Of a DNA stretch of 64,000 nt, positions 27,101 to 36,004 are shown in pieces. The DNA lies in the NCBI GenBank assembly GCA_002746535.1, contig NVWA01000027.1:1-64000 (forward strand), read 5' to 3'. The notes under the pieces are model-generated. The model searched no databases. It saw nothing but the letters and a program-made list of their open reading frames with translations, and was not told the DNA's origin. The DNA comes from Planctomycetota bacterium. Its GTDB lineage: Bacteria; Planctomycetota; GCA-2746535. A program made the position numbers and the translations under genes. Position 1 is the first letter of the stretch. Each line of letters starts with the position of its first letter.

Positions 27101-30100
27101 TTACATACTCTTCTTTTCAAATTCATTTATAAATTTCATAAAGAGTCTGTATTCTTTTAAAAACTTCGGATCATCCTTAATTTTATTGATAATTATTTTT
27201 GCAGTTAGTTTAGAAAGTGAAAATAATTTAAATTTGAACGTAGCATAAACAACTCCGAAATAATGTTGGTTTGGTGGATTTTTAGCACAAAATTTTCGAA
27301 ATAATTTTAAGAAACTTTGCTCGGGTAAATACAAACTAAGAAGTGATACTCTAGCAGTAATTTGTCTATAAAAAGCTGTCCAGTTTTTCTTTTCCATTTT
27401 ATCAAAGACATCATCTACGATATCCCATCTTTTTAAATGTGCGCCTTTCATAAGTAACATTAGTAAATACGTATTTTCAGATTGCTTACCTAAACCAATT
27501 TCTTTATTCTTGTTGTAGGCTCTTTCCATTAAATCCATAAGCTTTAAAGCTTTGGTCCATTGTTCTTGAGTGGGCTTCTCTTTTTTCTTAGCATCAATTT
27601 TCAACTCATGAAAAATAGCTGAACTATAAGAATTCAAGTTTAATCGAATCCATTCCCAATCTTTTTCCATGCTAGAATTTCTTCGATCATAGTGATTGAT
27701 GTTGGTGTTTTTTGGAAAGCTTAATTTTGATAAATTATCAACGACATTATCCCAACCATTAAAAACAATGTGGTGTGATAATATCTGCCCATACTTTATT
27801 ATAGACATCCGAACGTCATCTTGCCTGGTAAAATACTTCTGTTTATAAAAAGATTCTATTAACGGTTTAAGCTTGTCTATAATTTTTTTCTCTTCATCAG
27901 TTAGAGCTTTACCATCTTTTTCTTTTTTCTTAAATGAGGAACATATTGCAGATAATGAAGCATTCAGCATTATATTTAAACTTCTTCCGTTACGAGGAAC
28001 GAAATTTTTAATTTCCTGATAAGCTTTAAGCGGTTTTTTGATACCTAATAATATATTCGCCAACTGAAATTGATAACTCTGTTTTTTTCTAGATTTATTA
28101 GGCAACTTCTTCAGGCGATTTTTAATTTCTTTAATTTTCTCCTCAATTACTTTAACATATTTATCATCTTCATTAAACATTAAACTCCAGCGTGAAGACA
28201 TGATTAAAGGCATAACAGCATTTTTCTGATCATTTTCACTTAAATTATTAACGCCTAATTCAAAATAATCTACGCACTTATCACCAATGCCAAGTTCTCT
28301 ATAAAGCCCAGATATTTCGTAGTAATTGGCCGATGCTTTATCAGTTTCTAAAACTTTATTCATGGTTTCAATACCCTGCAAGTAGAAATGAAAGTGCCAA
28401 GCTTCTTGTACATCAACCATTTTCTTACCATAATCTTCATCGATCATTATTCTTGAATCTAATTGATATCCTCTTCTAACTTGCTCACCTGCAAACCTTA
28501 GCAAAAATCCAACAGCTCTAGGATTAAATGATACAATATTATTTCTATCATAGCTTTTAACCCCTTTTTCCATGGCCTCATCCAAGGTTTTACCTGTAAT
28601 TCTCCTAGGTGGTCCTGTATCAAGAAAGTTAATCGCATAACCATCTTTCAGCTTATCCACCCAACCACAAGTCGCGTGGCCAGGAACTCCCAAGACATAG
28701 GCAAGTTTCCCCTGGCGTCTAACAATATTTGCATAAACCTCAGCTAAATCATCGCAGTCACATAATAATTTATTTCCGAGACCACGATCCATTGTTTGAT
28801 AGACTGTTTGGTGAAAATCACCGCGTTCTCTATTGTTTCCAATTAAATTATTTTGATTTGGCACCGGGCTGTCAAAAACATATTTAAAGAAAAACTTAAA
28901 TAGTAAATGTAATTCTCCATTTTTCTTTAGAACTTTTGCACAATTATCTAGCCAAACATCTTTAGTTTTTTTTGCTTGCTCAGGTGTGTCCTTGAAGTTA
29001 ATTTTAAATGGCTTAACTCTTCCATTTGGAACAAACATTTCTCTCATGTATCCATCAGAATCTAACCGTAATATATGAGGAGGAATTCTCCATGCAGCTG
29101 AACCCGTTATAGGATTTGCTCGACTACCAGCATTAATGTGTTTATTCCATGCTTTTTCATCAGTTGAAAAAGAATCTTTTTCATAATTATACTCTGCTAA
29201 TACTCCGCCAGTTGAATGAACAGCTTGGACTTTAACAGGTTTTATATCATTGGGTTTAGACTCATGTTTACCACTAAAAAAAACTCTGTAACCTACTCTA
29301 CCTAAATAATTTCTAGGGTTATCCATTTCTACAACAAATGGTTGTTCTGTAAATGAAGTTAGATTATTGTCCTTATTATATGTCCACACCATCCCTTTTT
29401 GGGAAGCAGAATCAAATAATTTAATTTCGGAGCCATCTGTTCTAATTCCTGAAGTATTCAATAATGGACTATCAACAATGTCTTTATACTCTTTTCGGAG
29501 TTCCGCCACTTTAGCTTTGATCTCAAGTGGACAATTTTTTATTGTATTTTCTACATAGTTATTAAAGACTGCCAGTTTTGCAAATTTGGTAGTAATAAAA
29601 TGATCTCTCTTAATAGTTTTAGCAAGTGCACTTACAAGTAATGTTAAGGGCATTTTTACTTCTTTTTCAATGTTCACATTATCATTAATAAGTTTTTCCA
29701 ATTCACCTGCTAACTTTTGAAAACGAACCGTTTTTCTTCTTACTAAATCTCTATTTGATTCACTTATTTGGACGGGATATACTTTGGAATTATATAATAA
29801 ATAAGATTGGTTTTTCTTTTTATCTTTAGTTTTAGAAGCTAAACCTAAGCTACGATAACCAATTGGTGAAAAGCTCCAAATTAAATGCTGGTTCGTATTT
29901 ATTATTTCATTTAAATGTAATCTTTTGACTATTTCGGAGGCATGATTTAAAGTCATATGCGCACTTCTAGTGAACCAGCCCCAATCATATGAGAGGTGAA
30001 CACCATTCACAATTAAATCTACCATTTTTAAAGGAGTTTTTCGATTGGCAATCTTACGGTTTGTAATTCCAACCTCGATAACTATATCTTTTCCTTTAAT

Positions 30101-31864
30101 TACTAATGCATTTCTTTTTTTATCCCTTTTATCATTTATATAATTTAATCTAGGGTAATATTTTTTGACAATTGAACCCAAGGTTTTGAATTCTTTTTCA
30201 GAAGTACTTTTAAATTGAAATTTCGGCTCTTCTGGTAAAGGTAATAATAATGCTTTTTGAAATAAATTTTGCTTTTCAACACCTACACTAGCATTAAGAA
30301 CACTCAAGAGTAAACGAGTTCTATCAGAACCTTTTAGTGCGATTGATTTCACTTTCATTGCTTTAATTAAATAGACATATTTTTTATTGATACCATCAAT
30401 ATGACTCTCTAATTTTTTCGCATGCATATTTCTCATTTCATCTGAAGAAGCTTTGCTTCCAGCTTCATAAAAAGCCAAGCCTTCCTCATATATTTTATTC
30501 TTTACAAATATTGGTAGACTTTTAATTGAATAATTAGTGTTAATATAGGTATTCATTTCTTTATCATTAGGTTTTCTAATTGATTTTAAATAGGTGACGA
30601 TTACTTCTTTGGCTTTTGGGAAATCCAATGCTTTTATTAACATATCGGATTCTTTGCTAACCTTTTCAAAACCGTCATCAATCAATTTACTTTCTTTAAG
30701 AAATAATTGCTGCATTAGCTTTTGAATATCAGCTTCATTAGCTTTTGCATTTTTTTCAGAAGATCTTTTTGAGATTGTTAATCGTGCATTTGCAAATACC
30801 TTAATATCATCTTTTGGAAACTTTTTCATCTCATAAAATGTTTTTAAAATGAGTTTTTCTAACTCTACTTGCCCTTGAATATAAACGAGATTACTATCAA
30901 AATATTCTTTATGCTCAGGCAAAAATATGTCTTTTTTTAATGTGTAAGAATTATTGGCTTGCTCTGCTATTGGCAATGATTTAGACGCATTCACATCACA
31001 GGCTTCAATAGCCTCTTTCATTTTTGCCATAGTTCCAATAATATAATTATCTCTTTGGACACCCTGGTAATAAAAATATCCACCAACAGCGACTAACAAT
31101 AATGCAGCAATAATACTAAGAATTAGGGGTGAATTATTTTTAGATTCTGCACCTTCTCTATTGTAGGAGTTTTTCGAATCTGACTCACTACCTTCGCGAT
31201 TGGCTAATGTTCTTCTTGTCCTATTTCGAGTATCACTACGTCCATCTCTTTCTGAATTGGGACTTCTTTCCAACACTTTTCTTCTGGTGTAACCAGGTGA
31301 GGAAATTTTTCTTTTAGTAGTCTTTCGAATATCCATATCACTGGCATTGTCACTTTTTGCTTCAGCAGGAATTATTTTTCTTCTGCTTCCTTCTGATGGA
31401 ACCACTCTTCGTTTGGTCGTTTTTCGCACATCCTTCAATGATAAATCATCTTGATCAATTTCTCTGGTTACAATTTTTCTTTTTGTATTTCCTGTAGAAA
31501 TAACCTTACGTTGCGTAGATTTTTGCTTATTTTCTAAAGGTACTTGATTATCTCTGTTCTCAACCAATTTTCTTTTGGTATTACCAGTTGAAATTACTTT
31601 TCTTTTGGATCCTGAAACACTTAAATCATTTGAATTATTGGCAGGTATTATTTTTACATCATCAGAATTATTAAGGGGCGTAATAACCTTTTTTCTAACA
31701 ACTCTTTTGGTTACTACTTTTTTAGGCAGACCATTTTCATCAATAATAATATTATTATTTTCTGGGATATCTTTTTTGATGACTTTTTTTGTAATGACTT
31801 TTCTTTGAGAAGTTTTTCCAACCTCCTCTATAGCATTAGGTTTTACAACTTTTCGTTCGGTCAT
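27101..31864 (-). CDS. Giant membrane protein with transglutaminase-like domain (1587 aa)
   Basis: Residues 1-245 are strongly basic and carry at least four degenerate repeats about every 32-35 residues. These centre on (T/S)xRKV...G.TKRK; KVISTGNTKRK occurs twice exactly. A single membrane helix lies at about 246-267. The large remainder would be periplasmic. At about 1025-1085 a transglutaminase-like core shows the Cys-His-Asp order: CDCDDLAEVYANIVRRQG, then GVPGHATCGW, then INFLDTGPP. The last 400 residues are helical and TPR-like. Such domains can be proteases, ligases or inactive scaffolds. The basic N-terminus suggests binding to a nucleic acid or acidic partner in the cytoplasm; this is inference. 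It is a single-gene unit with long gaps on both sides. Confidence 0.85.
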   Translation of the reverse strand: MTERKVVKPNAIEEVGKTSQRKVITKKVIKKDIPENNNIIIDENGLPKKVVTKRVVRKKVITPLNNSDDVKIIPANNSNDLSVSGSKRKVISTGNTKRKLVENRDNQVPLENKQKSTQRKVISTGNTKRKIVTREIDQDDLSLKDVRKTTKRRVVPSEGSRRKIIPAEAKSDNASDMDIRKTTKRKISSPGYTRRKVLERSPNSERDGRSDTRNRTRRTLANREGSESDSKNSYNREGAESKNNSPLILSIIAALLLVAVGGYFYYQGVQRDNYIIGTMAKMKEAIEACDVNASKSLPIAEQANNSYTLKKDIFLPEHKEYFDSNLVYIQGQVELEKLILKTFYEMKKFPKDDIKVFANARLTISKRSSEKNAKANEADIQKLMQQLFLKESKLIDDGFEKVSKESDMLIKALDFPKAKEVIVTYLKSIRKPNDKEMNTYINTNYSIKSLPIFVKNKIYEEGLAFYEAGSKASSDEMRNMHAKKLESHIDGINKKYVYLIKAMKVKSIALKGSDRTRLLLSVLNASVGVEKQNLFQKALLLPLPEEPKFQFKSTSEKEFKTLGSIVKKYYPRLNYINDKRDKKRNALVIKGKDIVIEVGITNRKIANRKTPLKMVDLIVNGVHLSYDWGWFTRSAHMTLNHASEIVKRLHLNEIINTNQHLIWSFSPIGYRSLGLASKTKDKKKNQSYLLYNSKVYPVQISESNRDLVRRKTVRFQKLAGELEKLINDNVNIEKEVKMPLTLLVSALAKTIKRDHFITTKFAKLAVFNNYVENTIKNCPLEIKAKVAELRKEYKDIVDSPLLNTSGIRTDGSEIKLFDSASQKGMVWTYNKDNNLTSFTEQPFVVEMDNPRNYLGRVGYRVFFSGKHESKPNDIKPVKVQAVHSTGGVLAEYNYEKDSFSTDEKAWNKHINAGSRANPITGSAAWRIPPHILRLDSDGYMREMFVPNGRVKPFKINFKDTPEQAKKTKDVWLDNCAKVLKKNGELHLLFKFFFKYVFDSPVPNQNNLIGNNRERGDFHQTVYQTMDRGLGNKLLCDCDDLAEVYANIVRRQGKLAYVLGVPGHATCGWVDKLKDGYAINFLDTGPPRRITGKTLDEAMEKGVKSYDRNNIVSFNPRAVGFLLRFAGEQVRRGYQLDSRIMIDEDYGKKMVDVQEAWHFHFYLQGIETMNKVLETDKASANYYEISGLYRELGIGDKCVDYFELGVNNLSENDQKNAVMPLIMSSRWSLMFNEDDKYVKVIEEKIKEIKNRLKKLPNKSRKKQSYQFQLANILLGIKKPLKAYQEIKNFVPRNGRSLNIMLNASLSAICSSFKKKEKDGKALTDEEKKIIDKLKPLIESFYKQKYFTRQDDVRMSIIKYGQILSHHIVFNGWDNVVDNLSKLSFPKNTNINHYDRRNSSMEKDWEWIRLNLNSYSSAIFHELKIDAKKKEKPTQEQWTKALKLMDLMERAYNKNKEIGLGKQSENTYLLMLLMKGAHLKRWDIVDDVFDKMEKKNWTAFYRQITARVSLLSLYLPEQSFLKLFRKFCAKNPPNQHYFGVVYATFKFKLFSLSKLTAKIIINKIKDDPKFLKEYRLFMKFINEFEKKSM

Positions 31865-32272
31865 CCTGAAACTCTTTCTTTTTCTATTTAGTTAAAATAT
31901 TTTTTTTATTATTTTATGTAAAAATCACAGTGGGATTCTAGGGATTCAATAACGAAATAAAAGTCTCAATGATATTTAAAAAATAATTTAAACTTCAATA
32001 AACATCAAAATTACTTAATGCATGATTAAAATGTAAACTCTTGGGAAGTTATTAAAATAAATATCGTATTTTTCATTTATTTAAAATTAAATATGGCTAT
32101 ATTCATTTATATATTTTCAGTAATTAGAAAGTAGATACTTAAATAAAAGTAAAAATGTTGCCTAAATTTTTAAATTTTTCATGATTTACTGGTAAGTAGT
32201 TAATATTCCGACTTTTTATGGTGTATACTAAAATCACAAGGCAAAATTTCGAACTTTTTATAAGGAAGTTAA
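31865..32272. other. Divergent intergenic region, 408 bp
   Basis: This very AT-rich gap separates the divergently transcribed giant membrane-protein gene and the response-regulator gene, and so must hold both promoters. For the plus-strand gene a TATACT at 32224-32229 is a plausible -10, and an AAGGA SD precedes the ATG at 32273. For the minus-strand gene a TAGAAT (31935-31940) matches the -10 seen before the LysM genes but has no good -35. No open frame or RNA-like structure was seen. Confidence 0.4.
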
Positions 32273-32935
32273 ATGAGTCAGCGAAGAACTCAAGAAGAAT
32301 TTGAAGAATTGGCCCACGAGCTCACCGGCGGAGAATATGCAGTAATAGGTAGATATATTGATGCTCTTACAAACATATATTTTAGACACAATATTTGTGG
32401 TCGCATAATAAAAATGAGACCCAACCGATTCCTTCATGAAGGTGGAAGATGTAAATATTGCAATAAAATATCTAAAAAGGGGATTCCTCTTCCACCTCAA
32501 GATGAGAGGGTTAGAAGAATACTTGTTGTGGACGATGATCCAATTTTTAATCAAATCTGTGTAGAAAATTTGAGCAGTGATGTTTTAAATGTTGAAACTA
32601 TAACTAATCCATTAGAAGCAATAGAGAAATACAAATCAGAACCTTATGATTTACTGATATTAGACCTTTTAATGCCCGATATGGATGGTTTAGAGCTAAT
32701 GGCAAAAATCAAAGATGATTTCCCCGCTGCAAAAATAATTATGATTTCAGGATGGGAAGGCAATGATAAAGCAGAATTTAAAAACGTTTTAAATTCTACA
32801 AAATTATTAGGTGCTACTGAAACGATGCATAAACCAATTGAACCTGAAGAACTAAAAGAACTAGTTGAAAGCGTCCTAATTTTAAACGAAGAAAATGAAG
32901 AATTAGAGAGTCAGCCTACGATATCAAATAATTGA
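32273..32935 (+). CDS. Response regulator with N-terminal zinc-finger-like module
   Basis: A 220-residue protein of two parts. Residues 5-65 resemble the treble-clef zinc-finger repeat seen in phage and Vsr/homing-nuclease-associated proteins: EFEELAHELTGGEYAVIG, then RHNICG, NRFLHEGGRCKYCN. Potential ligands are His39, Cys42, Cys60 and Cys63. Residues 82-205 are a complete receiver domain: acidic pocket VVDDDP, phospho-acceptor Asp131 in LILDLLMPDMDG, Ser159 in MISG and Lys187 in HKPI. There is no usual output domain, so the zinc module may be the output (nucleic-acid binding). No histidine kinase is adjacent. SD AAGGA precedes the ATG. Confidence 0.88.
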   Translation: MSQRRTQEEFEELAHELTGGEYAVIGRYIDALTNIYFRHNICGRIIKMRPNRFLHEGGRCKYCNKISKKGIPLPPQDERVRRILVVDDDPIFNQICVENLSSDVLNVETITNPLEAIEKYKSEPYDLLILDLLMPDMDGLELMAKIKDDFPAAKIIMISGWEGNDKAEFKNVLNSTKLLGATETMHKPIEPEELKELVESVLILNEENEELESQPTISNN

Positions 32936-33135
32936 AATAACTCTGCTCGCTGAGAATTCTGGCGAGCTCTTTCTTCTTGAACAATCACATTTGCTTGATG
33001 TTTTATCACTTGTGTTTTTTGTCTAATACTATTAAATTTCTGATTAATTCTGGCAGTACGATTATCTTTAGATTCTTGAGGAGAAGGATTGTTACCAATT
33101 TTAATCCCTTGCCCAAAATTTCTTCCAACTTTCAT
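32911..33135 (-). CDS. Small charged protein, unknown (74 aa)
   Basis: A short frame convergent with the response-regulator gene, overlapping its last 25 bp. It has a good SD (TTGAGG) before the ATG and encodes a Gln/Arg/Lys-rich, probably helical protein (SIRQKTQVIKHQANV, VQEERARQNSQRAEL) with no membrane segment. No family is recognised. Support comes from the SD, the size of the frame in a region otherwise empty, and protein-like composition; it could still be spurious. Confidence 0.5.
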   Translation of the reverse strand: MKVGRNFGQGIKIGNNPSPQESKDNRTARINQKFNSIRQKTQVIKHQANVIVQEERARQNSQRAELFQLFDIVG

Positions 33136-33195
33136 ATTTCGACCTCAATTCACTTCTCAAAATTATTATCGGTAAATAAACCGTAAATTATTACC

Positions 33196-34074
33196 TTATA
33201 ATTGTATGTCCTTTTTCATATCAGAACAAGCATTTTCAATTGATTCACGCCAATCTTTTAGGTGTTTATATTTTTCATTTTCATACGCAAAAATGATCCC
33301 GCGGGAACTATTAATAATGCCACCAAGACCATCTTTATTCATTGAGGCTAGAGAATCGGCAGAACTTCCACCTTGAGCTCCATATCCAGGAATTAAAAAT
33401 AATGTGCTTGGCATTAATTCTCTTAATTCTTTCGCTTCTTGTGGCCAAGTAGCTCCAACTACGGCACCGATCGATGAAAAGCCTTCTTTTCCAACAAAAC
33501 TTTTACCCCATAGGGCAACTTTTCTGGCTACTTCTTCAAACAATTTATGACCACTCAATAAAGATTGATCCTGGAAATCTTGGGATCCCTTATTTGACGT
33601 TTTAACTAAAACAAAAACGCCCTTTCCATTGGTACAATGTTCAAAAAAAGGAATTAGGCCGTCTTCGCCTAAATATCCATTTACAGTAACGGCATCAGAT
33701 AAAAAAGGAGCGTCATCTGATAAATAAGCGGCAGCATAAGCTTTTGCAGTTGAACCAATGTCTCCCCTTTTGCAATCAGAAATTGTTAATAATCCTTTTT
33801 CTGTAGCATACGATAAAACTCCTTGCAAAGCTGTAAAACCTTCAGGTCCTATTTCTTCAAAAAATGCAACTTGTGGTTTTATTGCAACCGCATGATTTTT
33901 CACGGAATCAATAATAGCTTTACCAAATTGAAGATAAGCTTCCCCCCAGCCATGTTTTTCAGATATCTTTTTGATTTCATCAGGTACCTGTTCTTTTCTT
34001 GGGTCAATACCAACTAAGACCAAACTTTTTTTAATTCGGCAAGAATTAATCAATTTATCAGCAAATGATTCCAT
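33196..34074 (-). CDS. pyrF: Orotidine 5'-phosphate decarboxylase, type 2
   Basis: PyrF decarboxylates OMP to UMP, the last step of pyrimidine synthesis. At 292 residues and with the motif SDCKRGDIGSTAKAYAAAYL (catalytic Asp-Lys-Asp set), it belongs to the longer type-2 branch rather than the short E. coli-type branch. Other segments are LVLVGIDPRKEQVP, AIKPQVAFFE and LIPGYGAQGG. It follows the 5-formyl-THF cyclo-ligase gene by 3 bp. Confidence 0.95.
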   Translation of the reverse strand: MESFADKLINSCRIKKSLVLVGIDPRKEQVPDEIKKISEKHGWGEAYLQFGKAIIDSVKNHAVAIKPQVAFFEEIGPEGFTALQGVLSYATEKGLLTISDCKRGDIGSTAKAYAAAYLSDDAPFLSDAVTVNGYLGEDGLIPFFEHCTNGKGVFVLVKTSNKGSQDFQDQSLLSGHKLFEEVARKVALWGKSFVGKEGFSSIGAVVGATWPQEAKELRELMPSTLFLIPGYGAQGGSSADSLASMNKDGLGGIINSSRGIIFAYENEKYKHLKDWRESIENACSDMKKDIQL

Positions 34075-34077
34075 ATT

Positions 34078-34653
34078 TCACTTTCTTCTCATTTGAAAAG
34101 TTCCCTTTTCTGTTATACATATATCAACTGGTATATCATGTTTTTCGGTTTCTATTTCTTCAAACAATTGTAAATGAAAAATGAATCCTATTTTAATTAA
34201 GTTTTTTTTGAGTCCTGATAACAATTTATCATAATACCCTTTACCCCTACCTAATCGATTGCCTTCATAATCTATACCAATAGCAGGAACAACGATGCAG
34301 TCTACAATTTCTTCCCAATGTTCACATGATTTTTCGGTTGGTTCTTGAGTAGAAAATTTTCCCTTTTGTAATCCCGATTCTAAATCCAACAATGGATGAA
34401 TTGTCATTTTATCATCAATACTATCAATCTTGGGCAAATAAAATGAAAATTCATTAAAATACTTTTTAATAAAATAGGTGGAATTTATTTCGTCAGACAA
34501 CGAATAAAATATGACTATATTTTTATAGGATTTAGAAAGTAAATACTCATAAAGTTGAGCACAAGCTTCAGCACTTTTTTTTGAATATTCTTCTTTAGAT
34601 AAGTTGTAGATTGATTTTTTTAATTGAGTGCGAATATCTTTTTTAGAAGCCAC
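34078..34653 (-). CDS. 5-formyltetrahydrofolate cyclo-ligase
   Basis: The enzyme converts 5-formyl-THF to 5,10-methenyl-THF with ATP, returning a storage folate to one-carbon metabolism. The 191-residue protein has the family signature NRLGRGKGYYDKLL and IVVPAIGIDYEG, plus an N-terminal KDIRTQLKK helix. Translation appears to start at GTG (34653). No SD is visible upstream; instead a long hairpin ends about 11 nt before the start, which may affect translation. Confidence 0.93.
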   Translation of the reverse strand: MASKKDIRTQLKKSIYNLSKEEYSKKSAEACAQLYEYLLSKSYKNIVIFYSLSDEINSTYFIKKYFNEFSFYLPKIDSIDDKMTIHPLLDLESGLQKGKFSTQEPTEKSCEHWEEIVDCIVVPAIGIDYEGNRLGRGKGYYDKLLSGLKKNLIKIGFIFHLQLFEEIETEKHDIPVDICITEKGTFQMRRK

Positions 34654-34663
34654 GATAAGACAT

Positions 34664-34688
34664 CTGACTGATAAAAATTATCAATCAG
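34664..34688 (-). promoter_or_regulatory. Intergenic hairpin before the cyclo-ligase gene
   Basis: On the minus strand CTGATTGATAA-TTT-TTATCAGTCAG forms an 11-bp stem (one G-T pair) with a 3-nt loop, extendable by four further pairs past a 2-nt bulge. It lies between the small-basic-protein stop and a GTG start without SD. It has no T-run, so an mRNA processing, stability or translation-control element is more likely than a terminator. Confidence 0.5.
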
Positions 34689-34699
34689 ATCTTTTAAAT

Positions 34700-34861
34700 T
34701 TAAACTTTTGGTTTTCTATTACCAACTTTTGGAAGACCTAATACTTTACCTTCCTCAAATTTTCCATCAGCTTTTAATCTTTCAATTTTTTCTATACGAG
34801 TAAGCACATTTCTATGCTTTGTCATACTGCTACCTTTTCCAAAACTTGGATGCATTGACAT
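34700..34861 (-). CDS. PVC-type small basic protein (53 aa)
   Basis: A complete 53-residue frame with strong SD (AAGGAG) before the ATG at 34861. The sequence begins MSMHPSFGKGSSMTKHRN and contains VLTRIEKIERLKADGKFEEG and VLGLPKV. This is the hallmark of the conserved small basic protein described from Chlamydiae, Verrucomicrobia and Planctomycetes (I recall it as TIGR04137). Its role is not established; its size and charge suggest ribosome or RNA association. It sits 10 bp after the SPOR gene. This is the best taxonomic marker in the window. Confidence 0.9.
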   Translation of the reverse strand: MSMHPSFGKGSSMTKHRNVLTRIEKIERLKADGKFEEGKVLGLPKVGNRKPKV

Positions 34862-34871
34862 TTAATTCTCC

Positions 34872-35924
34872 TTATTTATTTACTCTATAAGCAGACGAAA
34901 ACGGTCTACTATGATTAATTACTTTTTTAACTAGCCTTTTTAAAACTTTATCGGCTTCCTTCTTTGTTTTAAAAGCACCAACGGAAATCAAATAACCTCT
35001 TCTTGTTTTCCTAGAAACAACGGGTTTGAATCCATCTTCCTCAAGCTTGTCCTTTATCTTTTGAACTCTAGAGCCATTTGGCACCGTAATGGCGCGAATT
35101 GTATATAAATATGGACTATTGTCTACAGTTTTTGATTTGCTTGGTTGTTTCTTTACACTGATAACACCACTAGTTTTTGATGTAATATTTCTGGATGAAA
35201 TCGCCTTGTCCGTTGTATTTCTTCGAGAAGAAATGCCTTCACGAGCCTGATCAACTCCATTATTTGTTAATCTTAGATTTGAACTATCAACACTACCTTG
35301 GCCATTTTCACTATTTAAAAGAGTTCCAAAATAGAAAGAAAGGCAAATACTTACCACAAAAATTGCTAGCAATGATAATCCATGTGCCGGTGATAAAACA
35401 ATTTGGCCTTGCAAATCATTTAATTTATTAAAAGAAGTATCACCAGAACTACTTTTAATTTGAATACTTTTTGTCTCAAGATCATTGCTATCTAAATATG
35501 GTAATGTTTCAGACTGAAAAGATATTGGTTTAATATTTGGTGCACTTGATACAGCAGATTCTTGATGGGAATTAATATCTTGTGACTCATCACTGACATT
35601 GTCCGGATTTCTATAGTTCTTCTTAGATAAGATATCGCTATCGTTCTTGATGTAATCCTTGTTCACATTTGGAATTTGCCACTTCTCTGCGACACCCCGA
35701 GGAATAGACGACCCTTTAGCTCTAATTTCAGTTGGGTTTAAATTAGTGTTATGTCTAGCCGTAGGCATATGTTTTGGCTGAGGACGTAATTTTAGATCTT
35801 CGCCAGGTGTGAATGAAGTATGGCCAGCAATATTTGTAGTCGTTGTAGGATCTACAATACTATCGCTAGTCTCACTATTTTTTTGTTTGAAAGCATCATA
35901 AAATGCTAATTTTTTTTTACTCAC
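34872..35924 (-). CDS. SPOR-domain membrane protein
   Basis: A 350-residue bitopic protein. The long N-terminal part is polar and unstructured, with a GEDLKLRPQPKHMP segment. A membrane helix lies at about 180-200 (LSLLAIFVVSICLSFYFG). The C-terminal SPOR domain at about 275-345 (YLYTIRAITVPNGSRV, RGYLISVGAFKTKKEAD) would bind denuded peptidoglycan glycan strands in the periplasm, typically at division sites. The start is GTG at 35924, preceded by AAGGTGA. Its presence with LysM proteins argues for a peptidoglycan wall in this organism. Confidence 0.85.
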   Translation of the reverse strand: MSKKKLAFYDAFKQKNSETSDSIVDPTTTTNIAGHTSFTPGEDLKLRPQPKHMPTARHNTNLNPTEIRAKGSSIPRGVAEKWQIPNVNKDYIKNDSDILSKKNYRNPDNVSDESQDINSHQESAVSSAPNIKPISFQSETLPYLDSNDLETKSIQIKSSSGDTSFNKLNDLQGQIVLSPAHGLSLLAIFVVSICLSFYFGTLLNSENGQGSVDSSNLRLTNNGVDQAREGISSRRNTTDKAISSRNITSKTSGVISVKKQPSKSKTVDNSPYLYTIRAITVPNGSRVQKIKDKLEEDGFKPVVSRKTRRGYLISVGAFKTKKEADKVLKRLVKKVINHSRPFSSAYRVNK

Positions 35925-36004
35925 AATGTCACCTTTAATTATTTATAAAAGGAATTTATTAGGTTTACGCAATCACGTCCATTATCGTTTAATTTCAAAT
36001 AATA

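Noticed and set aside
32258-32554. 98-codon minus-strand frame across the response-regulator start
   Set aside because: The plus-strand frame has SD, zinc-module and receiver motifs; the opposite frame has none.
34664-34688. Hairpin as a Rho-independent terminator
   Set aside because: There is no T-run after the stem on the minus strand, and a gene starts immediately downstream.
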